Source: Paenibacillus sp. OK003 (lineage in GTDB: Bacteria > Bacillota > Bacilli > Paenibacillales > Paenibacillaceae). Taken from it: a stretch of 63,946 nucleotides of DNA. Positions 8,406 to 16,084 of this stretch are shown here, piece after piece (position 1 is the stretch's first letter; each line of letters opens with the position of its first letter). A program made the position numbers and the translations under genes. The notes beneath the pieces were generated by a model. The model had not been told where the DNA came from and did no database searches. It worked only from the letters and a program-made list of their open reading frames with translations. The stretch covers positions 1-63,946 of the forward strand of contig NZ_FOBD01000027.1 of the NCBI RefSeq assembly GCF_900109515.1, written 5' to 3'.

Positions 8406-9482
8406 ATGAAAGATTCGAGCCAACTGGATAATATGAACGAATTGTTAAGGCTGATCGCACCAGGTACACCTTTCCGCGAAGGTCTGGAGAACGTGCTGCG
8501 CGCCAAGACGGGTGCACTGCTGGTTGTAGGATACAGCCCTGAAGTAATGGAAGTAGTGGATGGAGGATTCTCGATTAACTGTGATTTCTCCCCGAACTAT
8601 CTGTATGAACTCGCGAAGATGGACGGTGCCATTATCCTTAGCGAGGATTTAAAGCGTATCCTATATGCCAATACTCAGCTTATTCCTGACTCATCCATTT
8701 CTTCATCTGAGACGGGGATCCGTCACCGGACGGCTGAGCGTGTGGCGAAACAAACAGGGAAATTAGTCGTATCTATATCGCAGCGCCGGAATATTATCAC
8801 CTTATATCAAGGAACACTACGGTATTCCCTCAAGGAAATCGGGGTTATTTTGACCAAGGCGAATCAAGCGATTCAAACCTTGGAAAAATACAAAGCTGTC
8901 TTGACACAGTCCCTTACGAATCTAAGCGCCTCCGAGTTCGAGGAACTGGTGACGATTCCTGAGGTGGTCAACGTCATTCAGCGTACGGAAATGGTTATGC
9001 GCATCAAAACGGAAATCAAACGTTACATTCATGAACTCGGCAATGAGGGACGTCTGATCTCTATGCAGATGGAGGAACTCGTCGGTACAACGGAAGAAGA
9101 AGCTTGGCTGCTGTATAAGGACTATGCCCGTGATGACAGTGATGACAAAATCCGTGACATTATCGTTGGCCTGAAAAGGTTGTCAGACGATGAATTGCTG
9201 GATGCACATCATATCGTACGTCTGCTGGGATACCCTTCGTCAGCGGCTACGTCCGAAGATTCGGTTGCACCTCGCGGATATCGGGTATTAAATAAGATCC
9301 CCCGCTTGCCGAATGTCATCATCCATAACCTGGTGGATCAGTTCGAACAATTGCCTCATGTCATCATGGCTACAATTGAAGAGCTGGACGAAGTGGACGG
9401 GATTGGAGAGGTACGCGCCCGAACCATTAAGGAAGGTCTCAAGCGTTTGCAGGAGCAGATGTTTATTGACAGACAAATGTAA
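8406..9482 (+). CDS. disA: DNA integrity scanning diadenylate cyclase DisA
   Basis: DisA makes cyclic di-AMP from two ATP while scanning DNA for branched lesions; stalling stops synthesis and delays sporulation. The 358-residue protein has the DAC domain in its N-terminal ~150 residues with the two signature motifs DGA (73-75) and RHR (106-108). A helical spine follows, and the C-terminal helix-hairpin-helix DNA-binding part includes the stretch LDEVDGIGEVRARTIKEG. The ATG at 8406 has GGGGG upstream. The gene is 13 bases behind radA and 43 before pssA, so one transcript is likely. Length and both catalytic motifs are normal. Confidence 0.97.
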   Translation: MKDSSQLDNMNELLRLIAPGTPFREGLENVLRAKTGALLVVGYSPEVMEVVDGGFSINCDFSPNYLYELAKMDGAIILSEDLKRILYANTQLIPDSSISSSETGIRHRTAERVAKQTGKLVVSISQRRNIITLYQGTLRYSLKEIGVILTKANQAIQTLEKYKAVLTQSLTNLSASEFEELVTIPEVVNVIQRTEMVMRIKTEIKRYIHELGNEGRLISMQMEELVGTTEEEAWLLYKDYARDDSDDKIRDIIVGLKRLSDDELLDAHHIVRLLGYPSSAATSEDSVAPRGYRVLNKIPRLPNVIIHNLVDQFEQLPHVIMATIEELDEVDGIGEVRARTIKEGLKRLQEQMFIDRQM

Positions 9483-9525
9483 GGGTTTGCCTATAACGGC
9501 TTGAAAATAATGAGGTGAAACAACG

Positions 9526-10257
9526 ATGTTAACCAGATTCATTCCGAATCTCTTTACCTTGGGTAATCTGTTTCTTGGAATGATGGCAATCCTGCTTGCA
9601 ATTGATGGGAAATATAGTTTGGCTGCCATTCTGGTCATTATTGCGATGTTGCTGGATGGCCTGGATGGCCGTGTAGCACGTGCACTCAATGCCCAGAGTG
9701 AGTTTGGCAAAGAGCTGGATTCTTTGTCTGACATGGTTTCATTTGGTGCAGCTCCTGCCCTGATTATATTCATGGTCTCGTTTCAGGACGCGACTCCGGT
9801 GCTCGCCTGGATCTCAACCGCAAGCTTTCCAATTTGCGGGGCTATCCGGCTTGCCCGGTTTAACGTTCGCCCCGGTATCCCCGGGTACTTTACAGGTTTG
9901 CCGATTCCAGCAGCCGGAGGGGTACTGGCTACACTGTCCCTGTTTAATAAGGATATCGGTCCCGTGAGTATGATGATTGCGACGTTGCTGTTATCGTATC
10001 TGATGGTAAGTTCGCTGAAATATCCCAATTTCAAAAAGGTTGGTCTGCCGCGTAAAGCGATCTGGATTGCACCTTGGGTCATCGTCTTCGCGGTAGTGGT
10101 GGCGGTCATGTTTCCAGAACAATTGTCCAAATTGATCTTTATTCCACTTGTGTTATACGCTCTATATGGGATGAAGCATAATATGCGGACGGCAGCCTCA
10201 CGTAACCGAGCCAAAAAGCGTAAAGAAGAGAAGTCTTCCCGTCCTTCTGATCGTTAG
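9526..10257 (+). CDS. pssA: CDP-diacylglycerol-serine O-phosphatidyltransferase
   Basis: This is a CDP-alcohol phosphatidyltransferase that probably makes phosphatidylserine, the precursor of phosphatidylethanolamine, at the membrane. The catalytic motif is seen at residues 44-69: DGLDGRVAR, then Gly61, Asp65 and Asp69 in GKELDSLSD. About six hydrophobic segments span the 243 residues, and the tail is rich in lysine and arginine. The early motif position and MVSFGAAPA after it favour PssA over PgsA. The ATG at 9526 follows GAGGTG. A decarboxylase gene (psd) is not adjacent. It ends at a bidirectional terminator shared with the convergent gene on the other strand. Confidence 0.88.
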   Translation: MLTRFIPNLFTLGNLFLGMMAILLAIDGKYSLAAILVIIAMLLDGLDGRVARALNAQSEFGKELDSLSDMVSFGAAPALIIFMVSFQDATPVLAWISTASFPICGAIRLARFNVRPGIPGYFTGLPIPAAGGVLATLSLFNKDIGPVSMMIATLLLSYLMVSSLKYPNFKKVGLPRKAIWIAPWVIVFAVVVAVMFPEQLSKLIFIPLVLYALYGMKHNMRTAASRNRAKKRKEEKSSRPSDR

Positions 10258-10286
10258 GCAATCCAGTATTGTGTAAAATACAAAGA

Positions 10287-10328
10287 AAGCACGTACACTC
10301 CTCAACAGGAGAATACGTGCTTATTTTT
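10287..10328. terminator. bidirectional terminator
   Basis: An outer 9-bp stem (10287-10295 with 10314-10322) encloses a second 5-bp stem CTCCT/AGGAG (10298-10302 with 10307-10311). T-rich sequence follows on the plus strand and A-rich precedes, so it can serve pssA and the convergent gene at 10,381-10,776. Confidence 0.85.
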
Positions 10329-10380
10329 GTTTTTCAAATCTATACGGTAACTTAACCATTTGCAACGAACTACGTATCGT

Positions 10381-10776
10381 TTACGACAAATTGAACATCC
10401 CTAACGTCGAACATTTCTGTGACTCGTGATTTACGACCTCTTCCATGTTGATGTCCAGCAGATTGCAGAGAGCCGACATATAAAACAGGTTTCGCCCCAG
10501 TTCAGAGCTGATTACCTCTTTACAATTCTCGCACAATTCACCTTCCACATGCGTTTCCAGCAGGCCTTTTGATTGAGCAATATCACTCTCAGGGGCATAT
10601 TTCTGCTTGGTGGCGTGCAGCTCAATGCAGCCGCATTCGGTAATGGCCTTGGACACGGCACGGTTGACAGAGGCGCCAGCTTGTCCCGTTTTGGACAGTA
10701 CATCAATCAGACTGCGATGACGCAGCAACAGCTCCGAAACTTGATCCTGAAAAGCCTGTAAACTTAGCGTACTCAT
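10381..10776 (-). CDS. conserved hypothetical protein, 131 aa
   Basis: I do not recognise a firm function. The 131-residue soluble, mostly helical protein starts MSTLSLQAFQDQVSELLLRH and has cysteines in ECGCIELH (near residue 48) and LCENC (near 83), which could bind a metal. The C-terminal stretch GRNLFYMSALCNLLDINMEEV resembles the helical end of MazG-like nucleotide pyrophosphohydrolases, but no acidic metal motif typical of active MazG is obvious. The ATG at 10776 follows GAGGTGAG with a good gap. It is transcribed against its neighbours from its own promoter and shares a terminator with pssA. It interrupts the otherwise co-directional block, so it was probably inserted into the disA-ispD neighbourhood in this lineage. 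Confidence 0.75.
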   Translation of the reverse strand: MSTLSLQAFQDQVSELLLRHRSLIDVLSKTGQAGASVNRAVSKAITECGCIELHATKQKYAPESDIAQSKGLLETHVEGELCENCKEVISSELGRNLFYMSALCNLLDINMEEVVNHESQKCSTLGMFNLS

Positions 10777-10810
10777 TTTTGCTACTCACCTCGGGATATG
10801 AATTGAATTC

Positions 10811-10840
10811 ATTATATGCCAATAATTTACCTTCTTTCAA
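10811..10840 (-). promoter_or_regulatory. promoter of the 131-aa gene
   Basis: On the minus strand TTGAAA (10840-10835) and TATAAT (10816-10811) are 18 bases apart, a near-consensus sigma-A promoter about 35 bases before the start codon. Confidence 0.75.
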
Positions 10841-10951
10841 CTGACGATTGCAACATTTCCAAAAAGTTCTTCAAAAGCGGGATTAGCAATCTGGGAATTG
10901 GATCATACTGGATATAAAGATGAAGATATATTGAAGGAGGTGCAGGGACTT

Positions 10952-12037
10952 ATGTGGAAAAAAGGCATTTTAACTTTTACAGGATTGTGCGGTGCATGGT
11001 TCGGCTACACGGCATATCATCTGGCAGGAAAATCCGTCCCTTGGATGGCTGAATGGATTCAGTCAGCAGGATTACTGGGGGCTGGGGTATCAACCCTACT
11101 AGGTGCTGTGTTGTTTATGTCCGTGTGTAACATCGGTGGAACATTAATGGCAACCAGACTGCATAATGGTATTGATTCTTTGGCCAAAGTACCGATGAAT
11201 GAATTGGCTGCAGGTGCGGCGGGTACAGTTGCAGGACTGCTGGTGGCCTTGCTGTTATATCCTTGTGTGGCATGGCTGGGAACGGCGGGAGAGGTGCTGC
11301 AGGTGGCGCTGACGGTCGTAAGTAGCTATACAGGCTACATGCTTGCCATGGCGAAGAAAGACGATCTGGGGGCCTTCTGGATGTCAGGGCGCTGGGGTCA
11401 TCCCGAGATGGACGAGGACAGACGGATGGAAGAGCACAAAATTTTGGATACCAGTGTCATTATCGATGGTCGCATCGCAGATATATGCAAAACCGGATTT
11501 ATCGAGGGCACAATTGTTATCCCGGAATTCGTTCTGGAGGAATTGCAACATATTGCTGATTCATCAGACTTGCTCAAGCGGAACAGAGGACGGCGCGGGC
11601 TTGATATTCTGAATAAAATTCAGAAGGAATTGGACGTCAAAGTGCTCATCTACGAAGGGGATTTTGAGGAGATTTCGGAAGTGGACAGCAAGCTGGTCAA
11701 GCTCGCCAAGGTCCTTCAGGGCAAAGTGGTCACTAACGACTTCAACCTGAACAAGGTCTGTGAACTGCAAGGCGTATCCGTACTAAACATCAATGATCTC
11801 GCCAATGCCGTTAAGCCAGTGGTATTGCCAGGTGAGGAGATTATGGTGCAGATTATTAAGGATGGTAAGGAACACGGTCAAGGTGTTGCCTATCTGGATG
11901 ATGGCACGATGATCGTGGTGGAAGGCGGACGCGAGTATATCGGCATGATGATGGAAGTGCTGGTGACCAGTGTGCTGCAGACATCAGCGGGACGAATGAT
12001 TTTTGCCAAGCCGAAACTGTTGGAAAAAGCCCAATAA
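10952..12037 (+). CDS. membrane PIN/TRAM domain protein (YacL-like)
   Basis: The 361-residue protein resembles Bacillus YacL. Four hydrophobic segments fill roughly residues 1-125. A PIN nuclease-like domain follows, beginning ILDTSVIIDGRIADI near residue 168 and containing the acidic residues expected for metal binding (the DTS and DGR aspartates, EEL, and TNDFNLN). A TRAM-type RNA-binding domain covers about the last 65 residues (VQIIKDGKEHGQGVAYLDDG). It may be a membrane-bound RNase, but its substrate is unknown. I chose ATG 10952 because GAAGGAGGTG lies nine bases upstream; the open frame starts at 10898. It heads the gene block leading to ispD, ispF and gltX. Confidence 0.9.
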   Translation: MWKKGILTFTGLCGAWFGYTAYHLAGKSVPWMAEWIQSAGLLGAGVSTLLGAVLFMSVCNIGGTLMATRLHNGIDSLAKVPMNELAAGAAGTVAGLLVALLLYPCVAWLGTAGEVLQVALTVVSSYTGYMLAMAKKDDLGAFWMSGRWGHPEMDEDRRMEEHKILDTSVIIDGRIADICKTGFIEGTIVIPEFVLEELQHIADSSDLLKRNRGRRGLDILNKIQKELDVKVLIYEGDFEEISEVDSKLVKLAKVLQGKVVTNDFNLNKVCELQGVSVLNINDLANAVKPVVLPGEEIMVQIIKDGKEHGQGVAYLDDGTMIVVEGGREYIGMMMEVLVTSVLQTSAGRMIFAKPKLLEKAQ

Positions 12038-12056
12038 AGCGGTATGATGGGTAGTG

Positions 12057-12102
12057 TATCGTTAGAGCTTATAATATAACTGTATTATATCTCCGAACGA
12101 TA
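12057..12102 (+). promoter_or_regulatory. palindrome overlapping a TATAAT box before ispD
   Basis: TATCGTT (12057-12063) pairs with AACGATA (12096-12102); inside, GAG/CTC and a 7-bp A-T stem (12070-12076 with 12083-12089) continue the hairpin. TATAAT at 12070-12075 lies within it, but no good -35 is visible. It could be an operator, an RNA hairpin, or both. Confidence 0.4.
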
Positions 12103-12130
12103 AACTGACAGACAAGGCAGGGATTGCGGC

Positions 12131-12823
12131 ATGGATAAAGGGTGGGGTGTTGTCATTGTGGCGGCAGGTCGGGGTACCCGGATGGGAACAGCCGAGAGTA
12201 AGCAGTTTCTGCTGCTGCAGGACAAGCCCGTTTTCATACATACGCTTGAAGTGTTTGCGGCTATGGACGAGGTCAGCGAAATGGTGCTGGTCACGGGAGC
12301 TGCCGATGTTGAACGCTGCCACGATTGGGTAAAAGAATACCGACTGGAATCACGTGTCCGTGTCATCCCCGGAGGGAAAGAGAGACAGCATTCGGTCCAC
12401 GAAGGCCTTAAGGCACTAGGGACAGATTGGGTCCTCGTTCACGACGGGGTACGTCCTTTTATAAACCGTGAGCAGATTATGGGGTGTATGAAGGCGGCCA
12501 TGTCGGGTGGAGCAGCTGTACTTGCCGTTCCAGTGAAGGATACGATCAAACAAGTAAATGCGGATGGAATCGTAACAGCGACGCCGAACCGCAGCAGTCT
12601 GTGGAGCATTCAAACCCCGCAGGCTTTTCGTCTTTCTTCCCTGCTGATTGCGTACGAATCGGCGGACCGGGACGGATTTCTAGGAACGGATGACGCAATG
12701 CTGGCTGAACGCCAGGGAATGTCGGTCAAGGTTGTGGAAGGCAGTTATAAGAACATCAAATTAACGACGCCGGAAGATTTGGAATACGCCGCGTTTTTGC
12801 TCAAGGGAGAGAAGAAGCGATGA
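12131..12823 (+). CDS. ispD: 2-C-methyl-D-erythritol 4-phosphate cytidylyltransferase
   Basis: IspD joins CTP and methylerythritol 4-phosphate in the non-mevalonate isoprenoid pathway. The 230-residue protein has the nucleotidyltransferase signature VVIVAAGRGTRMG near residues 7-19, followed by SKQF, and the conserved VHDGVRPF and PVKDTIK segments. The ATG at 12131 has AGGG upstream with an 8-base gap. It overlaps ispF by four bases (ATGA), so the two enzymes are translationally coupled. The enzyme between them in the pathway, IspE, is encoded elsewhere. Confidence 0.96.
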   Translation: MDKGWGVVIVAAGRGTRMGTAESKQFLLLQDKPVFIHTLEVFAAMDEVSEMVLVTGAADVERCHDWVKEYRLESRVRVIPGGKERQHSVHEGLKALGTDWVLVHDGVRPFINREQIMGCMKAAMSGGAAVLAVPVKDTIKQVNADGIVTATPNRSSLWSIQTPQAFRLSSLLIAYESADRDGFLGTDDAMLAERQGMSVKVVEGSYKNIKLTTPEDLEYAAFLLKGEKKR

Positions 12824-13296
12824 TACGTGTAGGACAGGGATTCGATGTACATCAACTGGTAGAGGGACGCCCATGCATTATTGGCGGGGTAACGATCCCT
12901 TATGAAAAAGGACTGCTGGGTCACTCGGACGCAGACGTGCTGCTGCATGCCATCAGTGATGCCATTCTTGGTGCGCTTGCACTTGGGGATATTGGCAAAC
13001 ACTTCCCGGATACGGATCCGGAGTTCAAAGATGCTGATAGCCTGAAACTGCTGGAGCATGTCTGGCAGTTGGTGAAGGATCGTGGATACCGTCTGGGGAA
13101 CATTGATTCAACCATTATTGCACAGAAACCGAAGATGGCACCTTATGTTCCGCAGATGGCCGAAGTTATTGCCAAGGCACTTGAAGCGGATGTAACTCAG
13201 GTGAATGTCAAAGCGACAACAACAGAGCAACTCGGATTCCCCGGACGGGGAGAGGGGATAGCTGCCCAATCGGTTGTTTGCCTTGTTCGCGTGTGA
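12820..13296 (+). CDS. ispF: 2-C-methyl-D-erythritol 2,4-cyclodiphosphate synthase
   Basis: IspF cyclises the CDP-methylerythritol phosphate intermediate of the isoprenoid pathway, releasing CMP. It works as a zinc-containing homotrimer. The metal ligands Asp9, His11 and His43 are visible in GQGFDVH and LLHA, together with GHSDADV and the C-terminal TTTEQLGFPGRGEGIAA motif. The 158-residue length is normal. The start ATG overlaps the ispD stop, and gltX follows after 33 bases. No sign of the IspDF fusion found in some other bacteria. Confidence 0.97.
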   Translation: MIRVGQGFDVHQLVEGRPCIIGGVTIPYEKGLLGHSDADVLLHAISDAILGALALGDIGKHFPDTDPEFKDADSLKLLEHVWQLVKDRGYRLGNIDSTIIAQKPKMAPYVPQMAEVIAKALEADVTQVNVKATTTEQLGFPGRGEGIAAQSVVCLVRV

Positions 13297-13329
13297 TATT
13301 ATCAACCAATTAGAGACGGAGGGGATATT

Positions 13330-14793
13330 ATGAGCACCGAAGTTCGCGTGCGCTACGCGCCGAGTCCAACGGGACACCTGCATATCGGGAACGCCCGTAC
13401 GGCGCTGTTTAACTATTTGTATGCCAAACATAATAACGGCAAATTCATTATTCGTATTGAGGATACGGACGTGAAACGCAACATTGCCGGTGGTGAGGAA
13501 AGCCAGCTGAAATACCTGAAATGGCTTGGAATCGAGTGGGACGAAAGTATTGATGTCGGCGGCGAGTACGGACCATACCGTCAGACGGAACGTTTGGACA
13601 TCTATCGTAAATATACGCAGGAGCTGCTGGATAAAGGTCTGGCTTACCGCTGCTATTGCACGGAAGAAGAGCTGGAGCAAGAACGTGAGGAACAGACAGC
13701 ACGTGGAGAAACTCCGCGTTATTCGGGTAAACACCGTGATCTGACACCGGAGCAACAGAGCGCATTTGAAGCGGAAGGCCGTGTGGCGAGTATTCGTTTC
13801 CGTGTACCGGAAGAACGCATCTATACGTTTGATGACATGGTCAAAGGAACAATCTCATTCAACAGCAAGGAATCCGGCGACTTCGTTATTGTGAAAAAAG
13901 ACGGCATTCCTACGTACAACTATGCAGTTGCTGTCGATGATCACCTGATGAAAATCTCCCACGTCCTGCGTGGCGAAGATCACATCTCTAACACACCGCG
14001 TCAACTGATGATTTATGAAGCGCTTGGCTGGGAGCCACCGCAATTCGGTCATATGACGTTGATCGTGAATGAAAACCACAAAAAACTGAGTAAACGTGAC
14101 GAATCCGTTATTCAGTTTATTGAACAATATGATCAACTCGGCTATCTGCCTGAAGCGATGTTTAACTTCATCTCCCTGCTTGGCTGGTCTCCTGAAGGAG
14201 AAGAAGAGATCTTCTCGCAGGAGCAGTTAATCTCCATTTTTGATACGAAGCGTCTGTCCAAGAGTCCGGCGGTATTTGATACCCACAAGCTCGCTCACTT
14301 GAACAACCACTACATCAAACATGCGGACCCGGATCGCATTGCCGAAATGGCGATTCCACATCTGCAAAAAGCGGGACGTATCGCTGCTGAGCTCTCACCT
14401 GAACAGAAAGAATGGGCATATACGCTTGTTCATCTCTACCAGGAGCAAATGAATTCTGCCTCCGATATCGTGGAATTGTCGGAAGTGTTCTTCCGTTCCC
14501 ACCTGGAGCTGGAAAGTGAAGGGGCTGCTGTACTGGCTGAGGAGCAGGTGCCAACCGTTCTGAAGGCATTTGCTGATAAAGTGCAGGCTAGCGACGAATT
14601 TACACCAAGCAAGATGGCTGCGCTGATCAAAGAAGTTCAGAAAGAGACCGGATTTAAGGGTAAACAGCTGTTTATGCCGATCCGTGTAGCTCTGACAGGA
14701 CAGACTCATGGCCGCGATTTGAACCAAACAATCGTACTGCTTGGCCGCAATACGGTCATTGATCGACTGCATGCTCAGGTAAAAGGCGCGTAA
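13330..14793 (+). CDS. gltX: glutamate-tRNA ligase
   Basis: GltX charges tRNA-Glu with glutamate. In Bacillales it is usually non-discriminating and also misacylates tRNA-Gln, which is then amidated by GatCAB. The 487-residue class I synthetase shows the HIGN form of the HIGH signature (18-21) and KLSKRD (about 253-258), the KMSKS equivalent. The C-terminal half is the anticodon-binding helical domain. The ATG at 13330 has GGAGG placed eight bases upstream. It is followed by a new promoter and a T-box before cysE, so cysE-cysS are controlled separately from gltX. Confidence 0.97.
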   Translation: MSTEVRVRYAPSPTGHLHIGNARTALFNYLYAKHNNGKFIIRIEDTDVKRNIAGGEESQLKYLKWLGIEWDESIDVGGEYGPYRQTERLDIYRKYTQELLDKGLAYRCYCTEEELEQEREEQTARGETPRYSGKHRDLTPEQQSAFEAEGRVASIRFRVPEERIYTFDDMVKGTISFNSKESGDFVIVKKDGIPTYNYAVAVDDHLMKISHVLRGEDHISNTPRQLMIYEALGWEPPQFGHMTLIVNENHKKLSKRDESVIQFIEQYDQLGYLPEAMFNFISLLGWSPEGEEEIFSQEQLISIFDTKRLSKSPAVFDTHKLAHLNNHYIKHADPDRIAEMAIPHLQKAGRIAAELSPEQKEWAYTLVHLYQEQMNSASDIVELSEVFFRSHLELESEGAAVLAEEQVPTVLKAFADKVQASDEFTPSKMAALIKEVQKETGFKGKQLFMPIRVALTGQTHGRDLNQTIVLLGRNTVIDRLHAQVKGA

Positions 14794-14864
14794 GTAACGC
14801 CCTTGTTTAGTCTACTTTGGACTTAAGAATGGAACTTCGTTTATACCGATATGAAGGAAGATTG

Positions 14865-14893
14865 TTGTCAGTCCATAACCTTTTCGCTATAAT
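14865..14893 (+). promoter_or_regulatory. sigma-A promoter of cysE operon
   Basis: TTGTCA (14865-14870) and a perfect TATAAT (14888-14893) are 17 bases apart. The predicted start near 14,900 lies about 40 bases before the T-box stem I. Confidence 0.88.
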
Positions 14894-14940
14894 AGCAACA
14901 CCAAGGTTAAATGGTATGATTTTATCATTCATCATAAAAA

Positions 14941-15299
14941 CAGCAAAGACCGGGAGAAGTAGGCTGAACCGGACAGATTCAGAGAGGATGGTCCCGCAGT
15001 AAAGAACAAGATTCTTTGCTGAGGTGGCTGTGAGCCATCCGCTGTCCGCCAGTCGAAATGCACCCGTGAGCTGCATAGCCGAATCCGGCCCCGCCTCTTG
15101 TTTTGTAGGAGAGAGGAAAACGTCAGGATAGGTTGTGACGGTTGGTTCCCGTTACGGAACTGTTGAGGGTTCATACTTGTGCAAGGATATGAGGCGGCTA
15201 TAACAGGCAGCCTAATGTTCTTGTATGTTAAGGCATGAACCGAGCAGAGTGGGACCGCGATAAACGCCTCTGCAGCTTACATAGCTGCAGGGGCGTTTT
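14941..15299 (+). promoter_or_regulatory. cysteine T-box riboswitch
   Basis: This leader senses uncharged tRNA. Stem I runs 14941-15073: the base CAGC/GCTG, a K-turn (AAA bulge 14945-14947 and tandem GA pairs), CGGG/CCCG, the AGTA motif at 14958-14961 and the conserved AGAGAG block. The specifier loop holds GAAA, then TGC (15059-15061), then A; TGC is a cysteine codon, matching cysE-cysS downstream. The T-box AGAGTGGGACCGCG is at 15246-15259. The antiterminator can form from GCAGAG (15244-15249) with CTCTGC (15268-15273). When tRNA-Cys is uncharged, antitermination should raise serine acetyltransferase and CysS synthesis. Confidence 0.93.
15263..15299 (+). terminator. T-box controlled terminator
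   Basis: A perfect 15-bp stem (15263-15277 with 15283-15297, loop TACAT) ends in TTTTC. Its 5' arm contains the bases needed for the antiterminator, so the two structures are mutually exclusive. Confidence 0.93.
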
Positions 15300-15389
15300 C
15301 TATTTAGGTCGAGTCGAAAGTACACTACCATGAGGGCCGCGCCGTCCGGTAAGCCGGAGGACGAAGACCTGAACAAGAGGGGAACGAGC

Positions 15390-16055
15390 ATGTTCAAGAA
15401 GATCAGATCAGATATCCAGGCGGTGTTTGAAAACGATCCGGCGGCCCGGGGATGGTTTGAAGTTGTATTTACCTACTCGGGGCTGCATGCGATATGGGCG
15501 CACCGGGTGGCACACTTTTTATACAAGCGTAGATGGTTTTCTTTCGCCCGGTTCATTTCACAGGTCAGCCGTTTTATGACAGGTATCGAAATCCACCCTG
15601 GGGCTACGATCGGCAATCGGTTGTTTATTGACCATGGCATGGGCGTCGTGATTGGGGAAACGTGTGAAATTGGCGACGATGTTGTCATCTATCAGGGGGT
15701 CACACTTGGCGGAACGGGTAAAGAAAAAGGGAAGAGACATCCGACAATTGGCAATAATGTGGTTATCTCATCCGGAGCGAAGGTGCTAGGCTCATTCAGT
15801 GTGGGGGATCAATGTAATATTGGTGCAAACTCGGTTGTGCTGAAGGAAGTTCCTTCAAACAGCACCGTTGTAGGCATACCGGGCAGAATCGTGAAGCAGG
15901 ATGGCCGCCGGGTGGACCGTCTGAATCAGCAGCTTCCCGATCCGGTCATCGATTCCCTGCGCACTATGCAGCAAGAAATCGAACGATTACGTGAAGAAGT
16001 GCGTACTCTGCAGAGTACGCGTGAAAGTGAGTTTTCCCGTGGTACAATAGAATAA
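15390..16055 (+). CDS. cysE: serine O-acetyltransferase
   Basis: CysE makes O-acetylserine from serine and acetyl-CoA, the first step of cysteine synthesis. The 221-residue protein has an alpha-helical N-terminus and a left-handed beta-helix of hexapeptide repeats from about residue 65 to 185. The catalytic pair Asp81-His82 lies in DHGMGVVIGET. The Bacillus protein has a similar length (217). The start is ATG 15390 after AGAGGGGA; an upstream in-frame extension to 15330 runs into the T-box region and is rejected. The stop overlaps ATGs before cysS. Expression is governed by the cysteine T-box directly upstream. Confidence 0.96.
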   Translation: MFKKIRSDIQAVFENDPAARGWFEVVFTYSGLHAIWAHRVAHFLYKRRWFSFARFISQVSRFMTGIEIHPGATIGNRLFIDHGMGVVIGETCEIGDDVVIYQGVTLGGTGKEKGKRHPTIGNNVVISSGAKVLGSFSVGDQCNIGANSVVLKEVPSNSTVVGIPGRIVKQDGRRVDRLNQQLPDPVIDSLRTMQQEIERLREEVRTLQSTRESEFSRGTIE

Positions 16056-16084
16056 TGATGGAAACGGACGAAAGGAAAGTGACT

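Noticed and set aside
14817..15389. Small open frames in the cysE leader as possible leader peptides or a tRNA-like gene
   Set aside because: The region is fully explained by a T-box riboswitch; the frames lack ribosome binding sites and no tRNA cloverleaf fits.
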